A stretch of 64,000 nt of DNA, taken from NCBI RefSeq assembly GCF_003206045.1, contig NZ_PZJM01000003.1, forward strand, positions 340,303-404,302. Direction: 5' to 3'. This document shows positions 55,883 to 64,000 of the stretch, one piece after another. The position numbers were made by a program, and so were the translations under genes. Origin of the DNA: Salinicola lusitanus (GTDB lineage: Bacteria; Pseudomonadota; Gammaproteobacteria; Pseudomonadales; Halomonadaceae). Below the pieces are notes generated by a model. That model was not told where the DNA came from and made no database searches. It worked only from the letters and a program-made list of their open reading frames with translations. The stretch's first letter is position 1, and every line of letters begins with the position of its first letter.

Positions 55883-56389
55883 ATGAGCGTACGCGTCGGC
55901 GTGATCATGGGTTCGAAGTCGGACTGGTCGACTCTCTGCCATACCGTCGAGACCCTCGAAAAGCTGGGTATCGAGCATGAAACCAAGGTGGTCTCCGCCC
56001 ACCGCACGCCGGACCTGCTGTTCGAATACGCCGAGACCGCTGCCGACCGGGGCCTGGAAGTGATCATCGCCGGCGCCGGCGGCGCGGCCCATCTGCCGGG
56101 CATGTGCGCCGCCAAGACGCGCCTGCCGGTGCTGGGCGTACCGGTGAAGTCGAGCACGCTCTCCGGGGTCGACTCGCTGCTCTCCATCGTCCAGATGCCG
56201 GCCGGCATTCCCACCGCGACGCTGGCGATCGGCCGCGCCGGGGCGATCAACGCCGCCCTGCTCGCCGCCGCCATGCTGGCCAACCACGACGAGCGCATCC
56301 GCGAGGCGCTGGAGGCCTTCCGTGCCGAACAGACGCAGCAGGTGCTCGACAACCCCGATCCTCGACCCGCAGATCAGGAGCCCTCATGA
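55883..56389 (+). CDS. purE: N5-carboxyaminoimidazole ribonucleotide mutase PurE
   Basis: Class I PurE converting N5-CAIR to CAIR in purine synthesis, 168 residues. Motifs [20 protein letters not shown] (catalytic His) and [12 protein letters not shown] are intact. GGGAGG precedes ATG 55883. It overlaps purK by four bases (ATGA), so the two are coupled, as expected for the PurE/PurK pair. Confidence 0.98.
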   Translation: MSVRVGVIMGSKSDWSTLCHTVETLEKLGIEHETKVVSAHRTPDLLFEYAETAADRGLEVIIAGAGGAAHLPGMCAAKTRLPVLGVPVKSSTLSGVDSLLSIVQMPAGIPTATLAIGRAGAINAALLAAAMLANHDERIREALEAFRAEQTQQVLDNPDPRPADQEPS

Positions 56390-57477
56390 GAATCGGTATC
56401 GTCGGCGGCGGTCAGCTCGGCCGCATGCTCGCCCAGGCGGGCGCGCCAATGGATCTTCGCTTCACCTTCCTCGACCCCGGCAGCGAGCCGTGTGCCGCCG
56501 TCCACGGCCAGCACCTGCAGGCCGACTGGCAGGACCCGGAGGCGTTGAACACGCTGACCGCCAGCTGTGACGCCATCACCTTCGAATTCGAGAACGTGCC
56601 GGCCGAGGCGGTCGAACGGCTGGCCGAGCGCCGTCCCGCCTATCCGCCCGCCTCGGCGCTGGCCACGGCAAAGGATCGCTGGCTCGAGAAGTCGCTGTTC
56701 CGTTCGCTGGATATCGACGTGCCGCCCATCGCCCGGATCGACAGCCAGGCCGACCTCGACGCTGCGGTGAACGAGATCGGCCTGCCGGTGGTGATCAAGA
56801 CCCGAACCATGGGCTACGACGGCAAGGGCCAGAAGGTGCTGCGCGCGCCGGAAGAGGTCGCCGGCACCTTCGATGAACTCGGCGGCGTGCCGTTGATCCT
56901 CGAGGGTTTCATCGACTTCGACCATGAGATCTCGGTGATTGCCGTGCGCGGCCGCGACGGCGAGATCCGCCACTGGCCGGTGGTGCGCAACGCGCATCGC
57001 CAGGGCATCCTGCACTGCTCGGTGCCGCAGATCGCGCATCCGCTGCAGGCCCAGGCCGAGGACTACGCCAGCCGGGTCATGAACGAGCTCGATTATGTCG
57101 GGGTGATGGCGTTCGAGTTCTTCGTCACCGCCGCCGGGCTGCTCGCCAACGAGATCGCACCCCGGGTCCACAACTCCGGCCACTGGAGTATCGAGGGCGC
57201 GGTGACCAGCCAGTTCGAGAACCACCTCCGCGCCGTCGCCGGCCTGCCACTGGGCGAGACCGCCCGCCTGGCACCATGCGCGATGCTCAACGTGATCGGC
57301 GCCTTCCCGGAGCGCGACGCCGTGCTCGCCGTGCCCGGCACCCGCTGGCACGACTACGGCAAGGCGCCCCGACCGGGCCGCAAAATCGGCCATGTGACGG
57401 TGCTGGCCGCGGACGACGAGACGCTCAAGAAGCGTATCGAGGCGGTCGAGGCGCTGCTGGTCAACGACCTGGGCTAG
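56386..57477 (+). CDS. purK: N5-carboxyaminoimidazole ribonucleotide synthase PurK
   Basis: ATP-grasp enzyme that carboxylates AIR to N5-CAIR, 363 residues. The N-terminal [20 protein letters not shown]-grasp ligands in [14 protein letters not shown] and [13 protein letters not shown], and FEFENVPAE are typical. It is followed by a strong hairpin shared with the convergent bfr. Confidence 0.98.
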   Translation: MRIGIVGGGQLGRMLAQAGAPMDLRFTFLDPGSEPCAAVHGQHLQADWQDPEALNTLTASCDAITFEFENVPAEAVERLAERRPAYPPASALATAKDRWLEKSLFRSLDIDVPPIARIDSQADLDAAVNEIGLPVVIKTRTMGYDGKGQKVLRAPEEVAGTFDELGGVPLILEGFIDFDHEISVIAVRGRDGEIRHWPVVRNAHRQGILHCSVPQIAHPLQAQAEDYASRVMNELDYVGVMAFEFFVTAAGLLANEIAPRVHNSGHWSIEGAVTSQFENHLRAVAGLPLGETARLAPCAMLNVIGAFPERDAVLAVPGTRWHDYGKAPRPGRKIGHVTVLAADDETLKKRIEAVEALLVNDLG

Positions 57478-57559
57478 CCTCTGCTAGGGCGGCGGGCGCT
57501 CGCGACACTCACGCCAGCCGCCGCGCCCTTGCCCGCAGCCAAGGCGTGAGCAGGCAGAA

Positions 57560-57596
57560 TGAAAAAGGCCCCGCTGTCGGTGACAGCGGGGCCTTC
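57560..57596. terminator. Bidirectional terminator between purK and bfr
   Basis: Perfect 14-bp inverted repeat AAGGCCCCGCTGTC (57565-57578) and its complement (57582-57595) with a GGT loop. On the minus strand it is followed by TTTTT, making a canonical intrinsic terminator for bfr; on the plus strand TTCTCGTT follows. Confidence 0.92.
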
Positions 57597-57630
57597 TCGT
57601 TGCAGCGTGCGCCTGGTCAGGCGCGGCGCC

Positions 57631-58113
57631 TCACTCCTTGTCCGTCGTGAACATGTGCTTCTGCAGGTAGTTCTGGATGCCGACCTTGTCGATCAGGCCC
57701 AGTTCCGCCTCGAGCTTGTCGATGTGCTCTTCTTCGTCGTCGAGAATCTTGATGAACAGATCGCGGCTGACGTAGTCACGCACGGATTCGCAGTAGGGAA
57801 TCGCTTCCTGCAGGTCGGCGCGCGCCTTGTGCTCGATCTTGAGGTCGCTCTCGAGCATCTCCTGACAGTTCTCGCCGATGTTGAGCTTGCCCAGGTCCTG
57901 CAGGTTGGGGATGCCTTCCAGGAACAGGATGCGCTCGATCAGCTTGTCGGCGTGCTGCATCTCTTCGATGGACTCTTCGTACTCCCACTTGGCCAGCACG
58001 CTGAGTCCCCAGTCCTTGTACATCTTGCTGTGCAGGAAGTACTGGTTGATCGCGACCAGCTCGTTGCCGAGCACGGTGTTGAGATAGGTGATGACCTTGG
58101 CGTCGCCTTTCAT
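57631..58113 (-). CDS. bfr: Bacterioferritin
   Basis: Heme-containing ferritin that oxidises and stores iron as a 24-mer. All ferroxidase ligands are present at standard positions: E18, E51, H54, E94, E127 and H130, and M52 for heme. Length 160 residues is normal. The gene for its associated ferredoxin lies about 300 bp upstream on the same strand. Confidence 0.98.
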   Translation of the reverse strand: MKGDAKVITYLNTVLGNELVAINQYFLHSKMYKDWGLSVLAKWEYEESIEEMQHADKLIERILFLEGIPNLQDLGKLNIGENCQEMLESDLKIEHKARADLQEAIPYCESVRDYVSRDLFIKILDDEEEHIDKLEAELGLIDKVGIQNYLQKHMFTTDKE

Positions 58114-58414
58114 TGTCGTGTTCTCCTCATGGTGTCTCTGGAATGGGGAGGCACGTTCTGGCTACGCACTCCCGTCGAATCCACGCCACCCGGCCGGGCG
58201 GCATCGATCCAGTGACGGCAGTATCACCCATGCGATCCAGAAATTACAACCATTACAGTAGGTTACGACAATATCTCATCTGCAAGCCGTTGGCAGATGG
58301 GAACGCGGCTGATAACGACTCGCGCTATCGCGGAGCCATCGCCAGCACGGCGTGATGAGGGAAATCGGTTGGTAATCAAGCAGAAGCGGCAGCCACGGGA
58401 GGTGCCAGTCGCGC
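58114..58414. other. Gap between bfd and bfr
   Basis: About 300 bp separating two same-strand genes. I see no credible gene and no strong hairpin; it presumably holds the bfr promoter. Confidence 0.5.
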
Positions 58415-58624
58415 TCAGACCGCGTAGGCGAGATCTGGATCCATCGCCATTTCCTGGCTGATCGCCTCGCGCATCACGCTCTTGCCGGTGCAGGCGCACT
58501 TGCCGCACTGGCCGGCGCAACCGGTGCTCTCGCGAACTTCACGCCAGCTGCGGGCGCCGTCAGCAACGGCATTTTCGATATCGCGGTCAGTGACCCCTAC
58601 ACAGAGACAGACGTACACGGGCAA
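58415..58624 (-). CDS. bfd: Bacterioferritin-associated [2Fe-2S] ferredoxin
   Basis: A 69-residue BFD-like ferredoxin that reduces ferric iron in bacterioferritin to mobilise it. Cluster cysteines are C6, C8, C40 and C43 (CLC and CGKC), the BFD spacing. Two extra cysteines, C36 and C45, flank the second pair. A Fur-like box lies upstream, consistent with induction during iron starvation. Confidence 0.93.
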   Translation of the reverse strand: MPVYVCLCVGVTDRDIENAVADGARSWREVRESTGCAGQCGKCACTGKSVMREAISQEMAMDPDLAYAV

Positions 58625-58644
58625 ACCTCACTGGTAACGTGATA

Positions 58645-58665
58645 GCAAATGTAAATGATTCGCAT
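58645..58665 (-). promoter_or_regulatory. Fur box upstream of bfd
   Basis: GCAAATGTAAATGATTCGCAT resembles the overlapping-hexamer Fur site (AATGATAATGATT-type) and lies 21-41 bp upstream of the bfd ATG on the other strand's reading. Iron-regulated bfd is known in Pseudomonas and E. coli. Confidence 0.65.
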
Positions 58666-58820
58666 AGGCAATTTCAACCCGTAATCGAAATCATCTCGCC
58701 AGACATTACTCGAGGCTGACTTAACGCAACCTGAAGCCGCCGACGCTCGCCATCCACGCTCTCCCCCGCCCCCCGTACCCCTGAATCTGCCGCCGCTGGC
58801 GATAGTCCCCGAACGCAAGA

Positions 58821-58847
58821 ACGCCGCGCCCTTTCGGGTCGCGGCGT
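58821..58847 (-). terminator. Terminator after lptG
   Basis: ACGCCGCG-CCC (58821-58831) pairs with GGG-CGCGGCGT (58836-58847, one bulged T) around TTTC, about 70 bases past the lptG stop on the minus strand. Confidence 0.7.
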
Positions 58848-58916
58848 CCTGTGATTCATCCTGATCACGATGTCTGCAGGAGTCTGTCTTACGAGCCAGC
58901 GAGCGAGGAGTGGCTC

Positions 58917-59981
58917 TCAGCCGGTACGGCGCAAAAGCCAGAACCCCAGCAGGTAGCAGGCCGCCGTCGGCACCACTACCGCCAGCGAAGGCGAGAAGCC
59001 GAACAGCACCGACGCCGGCGCCAGCAGGTCCTGAAGATACTTGAAGGTCAGGCCGACGATCACGCCATAGAAGATACGCGTCCCCGCGGCCACGCTGCGC
59101 AGCGGACCAAACACGAACGAGGCCGCCAGCAGCACCAGGCCGGCCAGCGTCACCGGCAGCAGGCTCTTCTGCCAGAAGTAGAGCAGTGGCTGCGTGGCCT
59201 CCTGCCCCTGCGCTCGCAGATAGTCGGCATATCGCCAGAGACTGGTGATGGGCTGGCTGCCCAGGGGGCGCAGCAGGCGGTTCAACTGGGCCGGCGTCAG
59301 CGCCGTGTCCCAGCTCTCGCTGGGCAGTGTCTCGGCACGCGTCGCGCCATCTTCGAAATGGGTGATCCTGACATCTTCCAGCGTCCAGGCGTCGCCATCC
59401 CATACCGCTCGCGCTGCCTGGGTGGCATCGACCAGGCGCTGGCCATCGAAGTGGTACCTGGTGACGTTGATCAGGGTATCGTCGGCGCGAATGGTGCCGA
59501 AGCGGTAGAAGTCATCCCCCTCACGCTGCCAGCCACCGCGATGCGACAGCACGGCCTCCGAGCCTTCGGACTGCTCCAGCCGCCACGCCTCGGCGTGCTG
59601 CTCGGTCGCCGGGCTGACGAACTCGCCTATCGCCATGGTCAGCAGGATCACCAGTACCAGCGGCTTGAGCACGCCCAGCAGGATTCGCCCCAGTGAACGG
59701 CCCGAGGCACGCATCACCGTCAGCTCGTTGTTGGATGCCATGCCACCGAGACCGACCAGCGCGCCGATCAGCACCGCAACGGGGGCGTATTCGTAGAAAC
59801 GCCAGGGCAGCCGCATGACCAGGTAGATCAGCACATCCAGCGCGGTGTAACCGCCCGAGACGTCCCCCAGGTCGTTGATGTAGGAGATCACCAGGTCCAG
59901 GCCCAGCACCATGACCTGAACCACCAGCATCGCGCCGAGCACGTTGCGGGCGATATAACGGTCGAGACGATCGATCAACAT
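58917..59981 (-). CDS. lptG: LPS export ABC transporter permease LptG
   Basis: Inner-membrane subunit of the LptB2FG transporter that lifts lipopolysaccharide into the Lpt bridge; 354 residues with six transmembrane helices around a periplasmic beta-jellyroll domain (about 125-260). The opening MLIDRLDRYIARNVLGAM and the cytoplasmic MASNNELTVMRASG coupling helix are diagnostic. It overlaps lptF by one base. Confidence 0.97.
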   Translation of the reverse strand: MLIDRLDRYIARNVLGAMLVVQVMVLGLDLVISYINDLGDVSGGYTALDVLIYLVMRLPWRFYEYAPVAVLIGALVGLGGMASNNELTVMRASGRSLGRILLGVLKPLVLVILLTMAIGEFVSPATEQHAEAWRLEQSEGSEAVLSHRGGWQREGDDFYRFGTIRADDTLINVTRYHFDGQRLVDATQAARAVWDGDAWTLEDVRITHFEDGATRAETLPSESWDTALTPAQLNRLLRPLGSQPITSLWRYADYLRAQGQEATQPLLYFWQKSLLPVTLAGLVLLAASFVFGPLRSVAAGTRIFYGVIVGLTFKYLQDLLAPASVLFGFSPSLAVVVPTAACYLLGFWLLRRTG

Positions 59982-61060
59982 CAGCGGCCCCCCCGTGCCT
60001 GGTCACGACGGATCAGGAAAAGCCCCAGCGCCAGGTAGACCAGATGGATCGGCCACATGCCGATACTGGGCGGCAAGCTGCCCCGTGCGATCGCGTCCTG
60101 TGCCGCCAGCAGCAGGCTGAGGTAGCTGATGTGCAGGAAGATCGCCGGCAGCAGCTTGGCGAAGCGCCCCTGGCGCGGGTTGACCCGCGCCAGCGGCAGC
60201 GCCAGCAGGGTCAGGATGGGAATCATCAGCGGCATGGAGATACGCCACTGCAGTTGCGCCATGGACTCGTCGTCGCCGTCGGCGATCAGCTCCGGCGTGC
60301 TCATCAGCTCGCTGTCGACATCGACCTCGCCGGTATCGTCGGTCGCCAGACGAACGCCGTAGCTGCCGAACTTCAGTCTTTCCGCGACCGGGCTGCCGGG
60401 CTCGACGCTGTAGCGCTGGCCATTCTCGAGTACCAGGTAGCGGCTGCCGGTATCCGGATCGGTGGTCTGGTAGCCACCCTCGGCCCGCGTCACCACCTGC
60501 TGCGGCGAACCGTTGCCGCCGGTCTGGCGCTCGCTGATGAAGACATTCTGCATGCGTGACCGGTCATCGTTGAGAGACTGGGTGTAGGCGGTACGGTCAT
60601 TGCCGAAATCCTGGAATCGACCCGGCGTCAGCAGCGAGAAATCGAGCTGACTCTGTTGCTCGTCGATCAGGCGCTCGTTGTGAGCGGCACCCGCCGGTGT
60701 CAGCCACAGGCTGCAAAGCCCGACCAGCACCGCGATCAGCGCCGCCGGCAGCAGGGTGACCTGCAACAGCCGATTGGGACTGATGCCGCAGGCGACCAGC
60801 ACGGTGATCTCGCTGTTCAGATAGAGCTGGCCGTAGGCGAGCAGAATCGCGAGGAAGAACGACAGCGGTAGCACCAGCTCGAGGAAGCTGGGCATATGGA
60901 ACAGCATCAGCGTGCCCAGCGCGCTGAGCGGCAGTTCGCCCTGGGCCGCGTCGGTGAAATAGCGAATGAAGCGACTGCCCATGATCACCAGCAACAGCAC
61001 GCCGGCCACCGCCGACATGGTCAGCAGAATCTCGCGTGTCAAATAACGGGATACAATCAA
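59981..61060 (-). CDS. lptF: LPS export ABC transporter permease LptF
   Basis: Partner permease to LptG, 359 residues with the same six-helix plus jellyroll layout. MIVSRYLTREILLTM opens it and YLNSEITVLVACGISP is the coupling helix. The divergent gene is pepA, as in many gammaproteobacteria. Confidence 0.97.
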   Translation of the reverse strand: MIVSRYLTREILLTMSAVAGVLLLVIMGSRFIRYFTDAAQGELPLSALGTLMLFHMPSFLELVLPLSFFLAILLAYGQLYLNSEITVLVACGISPNRLLQVTLLPAALIAVLVGLCSLWLTPAGAAHNERLIDEQQSQLDFSLLTPGRFQDFGNDRTAYTQSLNDDRSRMQNVFISERQTGGNGSPQQVVTRAEGGYQTTDPDTGSRYLVLENGQRYSVEPGSPVAERLKFGSYGVRLATDDTGEVDVDSELMSTPELIADGDDESMAQLQWRISMPLMIPILTLLALPLARVNPRQGRFAKLLPAIFLHISYLSLLLAAQDAIARGSLPPSIGMWPIHLVYLALGLFLIRRDQARGGR

Positions 61061-61416
61061 CTTCGACTCCTGATTTGGCTTCCTGCCGCAGCTCGACCCT
61101 GCGCTCGGACTGGACGACCCAGGCCATCGGACTTGCTGCCGGGAAAACGGTCGCTGCCCGCCACTACGTCCCGAGAATACGAATCACCGATACGTCTTGT
61201 GCAACGCGCTTCGGCTTTGCGTAAACTGGCCCATCGATGGGCCATTCATCGGCGGCGATGGGTTTGGCTGCTCGAGAACGTTCGCGATGGCGTTCCCGAC
61301 TGACTGTCACTGCCGCGCACCTTCACCCGGCGCCATTATCCTGAATCACCGCTCGCTTGTCTCGTTGCCGACAGGCATGTGACGTGAAGCCAGCGCAATC
61401 GTTCATTGGAGACGAC
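61061..61416. other. Divergent lptF/pepA control region
   Basis: About 356 bp without a credible gene. It contains an 18-bp perfect palindrome at 61227-61244 and a possible promoter toward pepA (TTGTGC at 61197-61202, TAAACT at 61222-61227, 19 bp apart). Confidence 0.55.
61227..61244. promoter_or_regulatory. 18-bp perfect palindrome upstream of pepA
   Basis: TGGCCCATCGATGGGCCA reads identically on both strands and starts at the last base of a possible -10 element, which is where an operator would act. No protein is known to me to bind it. Confidence 0.45.
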
Positions 61417-62934
61417 ATGGAATTTTCCGTACTGACCGTCAATCCGGCCAAGGTCGAGACAGCCTGCCTCGTGGTGCCGCTATTTCAGGATGGCGAACTG
61501 CTGTCTGTCGCGGCCAAGCTGGATGACGCCAGCGAGCGCTTGATCGCACAGCTCATCGAGCGCGGCGATTTCACCCCGGAGCTGGCCAATGTCCAACTGA
61601 TTCCGTTCGCGCCGGGGCTGGCCGCCGAGCGACTGCTGCTGGTCGGTCTGGGCAAGCGCGACGCCTTCAATGAAGGTGCCCTGCGCAAGGCGCTGGATGG
61701 CGCCTTCACCGCGCTCGCCAAACTGCCGGTGGATAGCGCCGCGGTGGCCTTCGCCGACGCCGAGGTCGAGGATCGCGATGCCGCCTGGAACGCACAGATG
61801 ACGCTGGAGGCCGCCATTCGCGCCGTCTACCGCTTCACCGAGTGCAAATCCACCCAGCCGACCCTGCCGCAATTGCGCACGATAGAACTGCTGGTCTCGG
61901 AGGCCAATCAGGCCGATGGCGCCAAGGCCGGCGCCCGCATCGGCGCGGCCCTGGGCGATGGCGTCAACCTCGCGCGCACGCTGGGCAACCTGCCCGGCAA
62001 TATCTGCACCCCGAGCTATCTCGCCAGCCAGGCCGAGACGCTGGCGGGGGAATCCGCCGGTTCGCTGACGGTGGAGATTCTCGACGAAGCCGAACTGGAG
62101 GCGCTGGGCGCCCACTCGCTGCTGGCGGTCGGCCGCGGCAGCGCGGAACCCTCGAAGCTGATCGTGATGAAGTATCAGGGCGCCGAGGATCCCGAGGAGT
62201 CGCCCCACGTTCTGGTCGGCAAGGGCATCACCTTCGATACCGGCGGCATCTCGCTGAAGCCCGGCGCCGGCATGGACGAGATGAAGTTCGACATGTGCGG
62301 CGCCGCCAGCGTGTTCGGCGCCATGAAGAGCGTGATCGCGCTGAAGCCGAAGCTCAACGTGGTGGCGATCGTCGCCAGCGCCGAGAACATGCCGGACGGA
62401 CGCGCGATCAAGCCAGGCGATATCGTCACCACGCTCAAGGGGCTGACCGTCGAGATTCTCAATACCGACGCCGAAGGCCGGCTGGTGCTGTGCGACGCCC
62501 TGACCTATGCCGAGCGTTTCACGCCGGCCAGCGTCGTCGACATCGCCACGCTCACCGGTGCCTGCGTCATTGCCCTGGGCGATCACGCCAGCGGCCTGTT
62601 CTCCAACGATGACGATCTCGCGCTGGACCTGCTCGAGGCCGGCGAGGCTTCCTGGGATCGGGCCTGGCACATGCCACTGTGGGACGACTACCAGCAGCAG
62701 CTCGAGTCCAACTTCGCCGACCTCGCCAATATTGGCGGGCGTCCGGCTGGCAGCATCACCGCAGCCTGCTTCCTGTCACGTTTCGCCGACAGCTACCCGT
62801 GGGCGCATCTCGACATCGCAGGCACCGCCTGGGACAGCGGCAAGCAGAAAGGCGCCACCGGCAGGCCCGTGGGTCTGCTGACCCGCTACCTGCTGGATCG
62901 CGAGAGCGAACGGGTGGTAACGCAGGAGGCGTAG
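61417..62934 (+). CDS. pepA: Leucyl aminopeptidase PepA
   Basis: M17 cytosolic aminopeptidase, 505 residues, hexameric with two metal ions; PepA can also bind DNA. The C-terminal catalytic domain has VGKGITFDTGGISLKPGAGMDEMKFDM and the signature NTDAEGRLVL, plus RPAGSITAACFLSRF. Starts at ATG 61417, MEFSVLTVNP. Opposite lptF and followed by a terminator hairpin. Confidence 0.97.
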   Translation: MEFSVLTVNPAKVETACLVVPLFQDGELLSVAAKLDDASERLIAQLIERGDFTPELANVQLIPFAPGLAAERLLLVGLGKRDAFNEGALRKALDGAFTALAKLPVDSAAVAFADAEVEDRDAAWNAQMTLEAAIRAVYRFTECKSTQPTLPQLRTIELLVSEANQADGAKAGARIGAALGDGVNLARTLGNLPGNICTPSYLASQAETLAGESAGSLTVEILDEAELEALGAHSLLAVGRGSAEPSKLIVMKYQGAEDPEESPHVLVGKGITFDTGGISLKPGAGMDEMKFDMCGAASVFGAMKSVIALKPKLNVVAIVASAENMPDGRAIKPGDIVTTLKGLTVEILNTDAEGRLVLCDALTYAERFTPASVVDIATLTGACVIALGDHASGLFSNDDDLALDLLEAGEASWDRAWHMPLWDDYQQQLESNFADLANIGGRPAGSITAACFLSRFADSYPWAHLDIAGTAWDSGKQKGATGRPVGLLTRYLLDRESERVVTQEA

Positions 62935-62943
62935 TGCCGAATC

Positions 62944-62972
62944 ACGAACCGGGCGACTCAAGCCCGGTTCGT
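62944..62972 (+). terminator. Terminator after pepA
   Basis: Perfect 11-bp inverted repeat ACGAACCGGGC (62944-62954) and its complement (62962-62972) with a GACTCAA loop, starting ten bases past the stop codon. Confidence 0.8.
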
Positions 62973-63019
62973 CGTTCAGAGCATCACCGACACTCCCCTC
63001 TCAACAAGGAAAATCCGAC

Positions 63020-63304
63020 GTGTTCATCGTTTCGCTCTCCTACAAGGTGTCGATCGACCAGGTCGAGGCGCACCTCGAAGGCCACATCGCCTGGCTGAAA
63101 GACGCCTATCAGCGCGAGATAGTGGTGGCATCGGGACGCAAGGTGCCACGGACCGGTGGCGTTCTGCTCGCGCGCGGGGACCGTGCCACGCTCGAGGCGT
63201 GCCTGGCCGAGGATCCGTTCAAAATCCACGATCTTGCCGAGTACGAGATCGTCGAATTCGAGCCGTCCCTCACGGCGCCAGGCCTGGAAGGGCTGCTGGA
63301 ATAA
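63020..63304 (+). CDS. YciI family protein
   Basis: A 94-residue YciI-like ferredoxin-fold protein; the family has proposed hydrolase or dehydrochlorinase activity from conserved His-Asp residues, unproven for most members. Here the pattern is HLEGHIAWLKDAYQ, SGRKVPRTGG and EDPFKIHDLAEYEIVEFEP. The start is GTG at 63020 with AAGGAAAA upstream. It lies between pepA and the branched-chain aminotransferase. Confidence 0.9.
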   Translation: MFIVSLSYKVSIDQVEAHLEGHIAWLKDAYQREIVVASGRKVPRTGGVLLARGDRATLEACLAEDPFKIHDLAEYEIVEFEPSLTAPGLEGLLE

Positions 63305-63455
63305 GCCGCTATCCGCCACTACCCACACCAACGCTTTGCATGCTAATTTGGATGGTCCGCTGCCTGGGGTCCCGGGCAGTTTTCAACCGAGGTCGTCGAC
63401 CGCCTGCCGCCCCGCTCGCGTGGTCAGGCATCATGGACTGTCAGGAGAAGTCGCA

Positions 63456-64000
63456 GTGTCCACTTCAGGTTTCGAAGCCCGCCTTTCCTCCAACCCTCTC
63501 GATGCCACGCTGCGCAACGAGATTCTTGCCAACCCGGGCTTCGGCCGCTACTTCACCGACCATATGGTACACGTACGCTGGACCAAGTCGGACGGTTGGC
63601 AGCGTGGCGAGATTCGCCCCTACGGACCGCTGCTGATCGACCCGGCCTCGCCGGTGCTGCACTACGGCCAGGAGATCTTCGAGGGCATCAAGGCCTACCG
63701 CCATGCCGACGGCTCGGTCTGGACCTTCCGCCCGGAGAAGAACGCGGCGCGCTTCCGCGCTTCCGCTCGCCGCCTGGCCCTGCCGGAACTCGACGACGAG
63801 ACGTTCCTCGGATCGCTCAGGACGCTGGTCGCCCAGGATGCCGACTGGGTGCCGACCCCGCGGAACGACACCGAGGAGTGCAGCCTCTACCTGCGTCCGT
63901 TCATGATCGGCAACGGCAAGTCGCTCGGCGTGAAGCCCGCCGCCGAGGTCGACTACTACCTGATCGCCTCGCCCGCCGCGTCCTATTTCAAGGGCGGTGG
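63456..64000 (+). CDS. ilvE: Branched-chain amino-acid aminotransferase (3' end outside window)
   Basis: PLP-dependent class IV aminotransferase that interconverts leucine, isoleucine and valine with their 2-oxoacids. The frame is open from a GTG at 63456 (AGGAGAAG seven bases upstream) to the window edge, 181 residues so far. HMVHVRWTKSDGWQ, IDPASPVLHYGQEIFEGIKAYRH, and YLRPFMIGNGKSLGVKP are typical of the larger (mitochondrial-type, BCAT II) branch. The PLP lysine would lie beyond the edge. Confidence 0.93.
   Translation, partial: MSTSGFEARLSSNPLDATLRNEILANPGFGRYFTDHMVHVRWTKSDGWQRGEIRPYGPLLIDPASPVLHYGQEIFEGIKAYRHADGSVWTFRPEKNAARFRASARRLALPELDDETFLGSLRTLVAQDADWVPTPRNDTEECSLYLRPFMIGNGKSLGVKPAAEVDYYLIASPAASYFKGG

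Overview
The window is about 64 kb of high-GC bacterial chromosome, read as a gammaproteobacterium and most likely a halophilic member of the Halomonadaceae (Halomonas/Salinicola/Kushneria type). Three things support this: strong protein resemblance and housekeeping gene order (der; tsaC-hemF-aroE; dprA beside a LysM protein; def-fmt-rsmB-trkA-trkH; lptF-lptG opposite pepA; purE-purK), a BCCT osmolyte carrier, and acidic surface-rich proteins. The genus is inference; no rRNA is present to settle it.

Layout. 1-8.1 kb: tail of an upstream gene (possibly bamB), der, then a minus-strand signalling operon of a hybrid histidine kinase, a single-domain response regulator and an Hpt-REC-REC-GGDEF diguanylate cyclase, followed by a DUF815 ATPase. 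8.3-12.5 kb: a lipoprotein, an M48 protease and aroE-hemF-tsaC. 12.8-19.2 kb: e(P4)-type phosphatase, dprA, a LysM protein, def, fmt, rsmB. 19.4-24.9 kb: nicotinamidase and dodecin inserted before trkA-trkH, then sstT. 25-29 kb: a TraB/PrgY membrane protein, a heat-shock hsp20 with RpoH-type promoters and a BCCT transporter.

29-49.4 kb is an accessory-like region: small orphan proteins, a Zur-type L31 paralogue, cspA, several LysR/AraC/TetR/MerR regulators each beside a transporter or hydrolase, two Asp-nucleophile alpha/beta hydrolases (dehalogenase type), a pirin/isochorismatase pair, a metal-responsive MerR/CDF pair, gmhA and others. Inside it, at about 40.0-42.1 kb, lies a distinctly AT-rich island carrying a translationally coupled DUF262-HEPN gene pair flanked by an 8-bp tandem repeat array. 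This is the best candidate for an under-described (probably defence or toxin-antitoxin type) system in the window.

49.6-64 kb returns to core genes: tRNA-Arg(TCG), zinT with a Zur-type box, a DTW-domain tRNA modification enzyme, a BASS-family symporter, a zinc-less CobB-type sirtuin, truC, tcdA, DUF1653, purE-purK, bfr and bfd (the latter with a Fur-like box), lptG-lptF, pepA, a YciI protein and the start of a branched-chain aminotransferase cut by the window edge. Zinc (Zur, ZntR-like MerR) and iron (Fur) homeostasis, heat/cold shock and potassium/osmolyte uptake are the recurring physiological themes.
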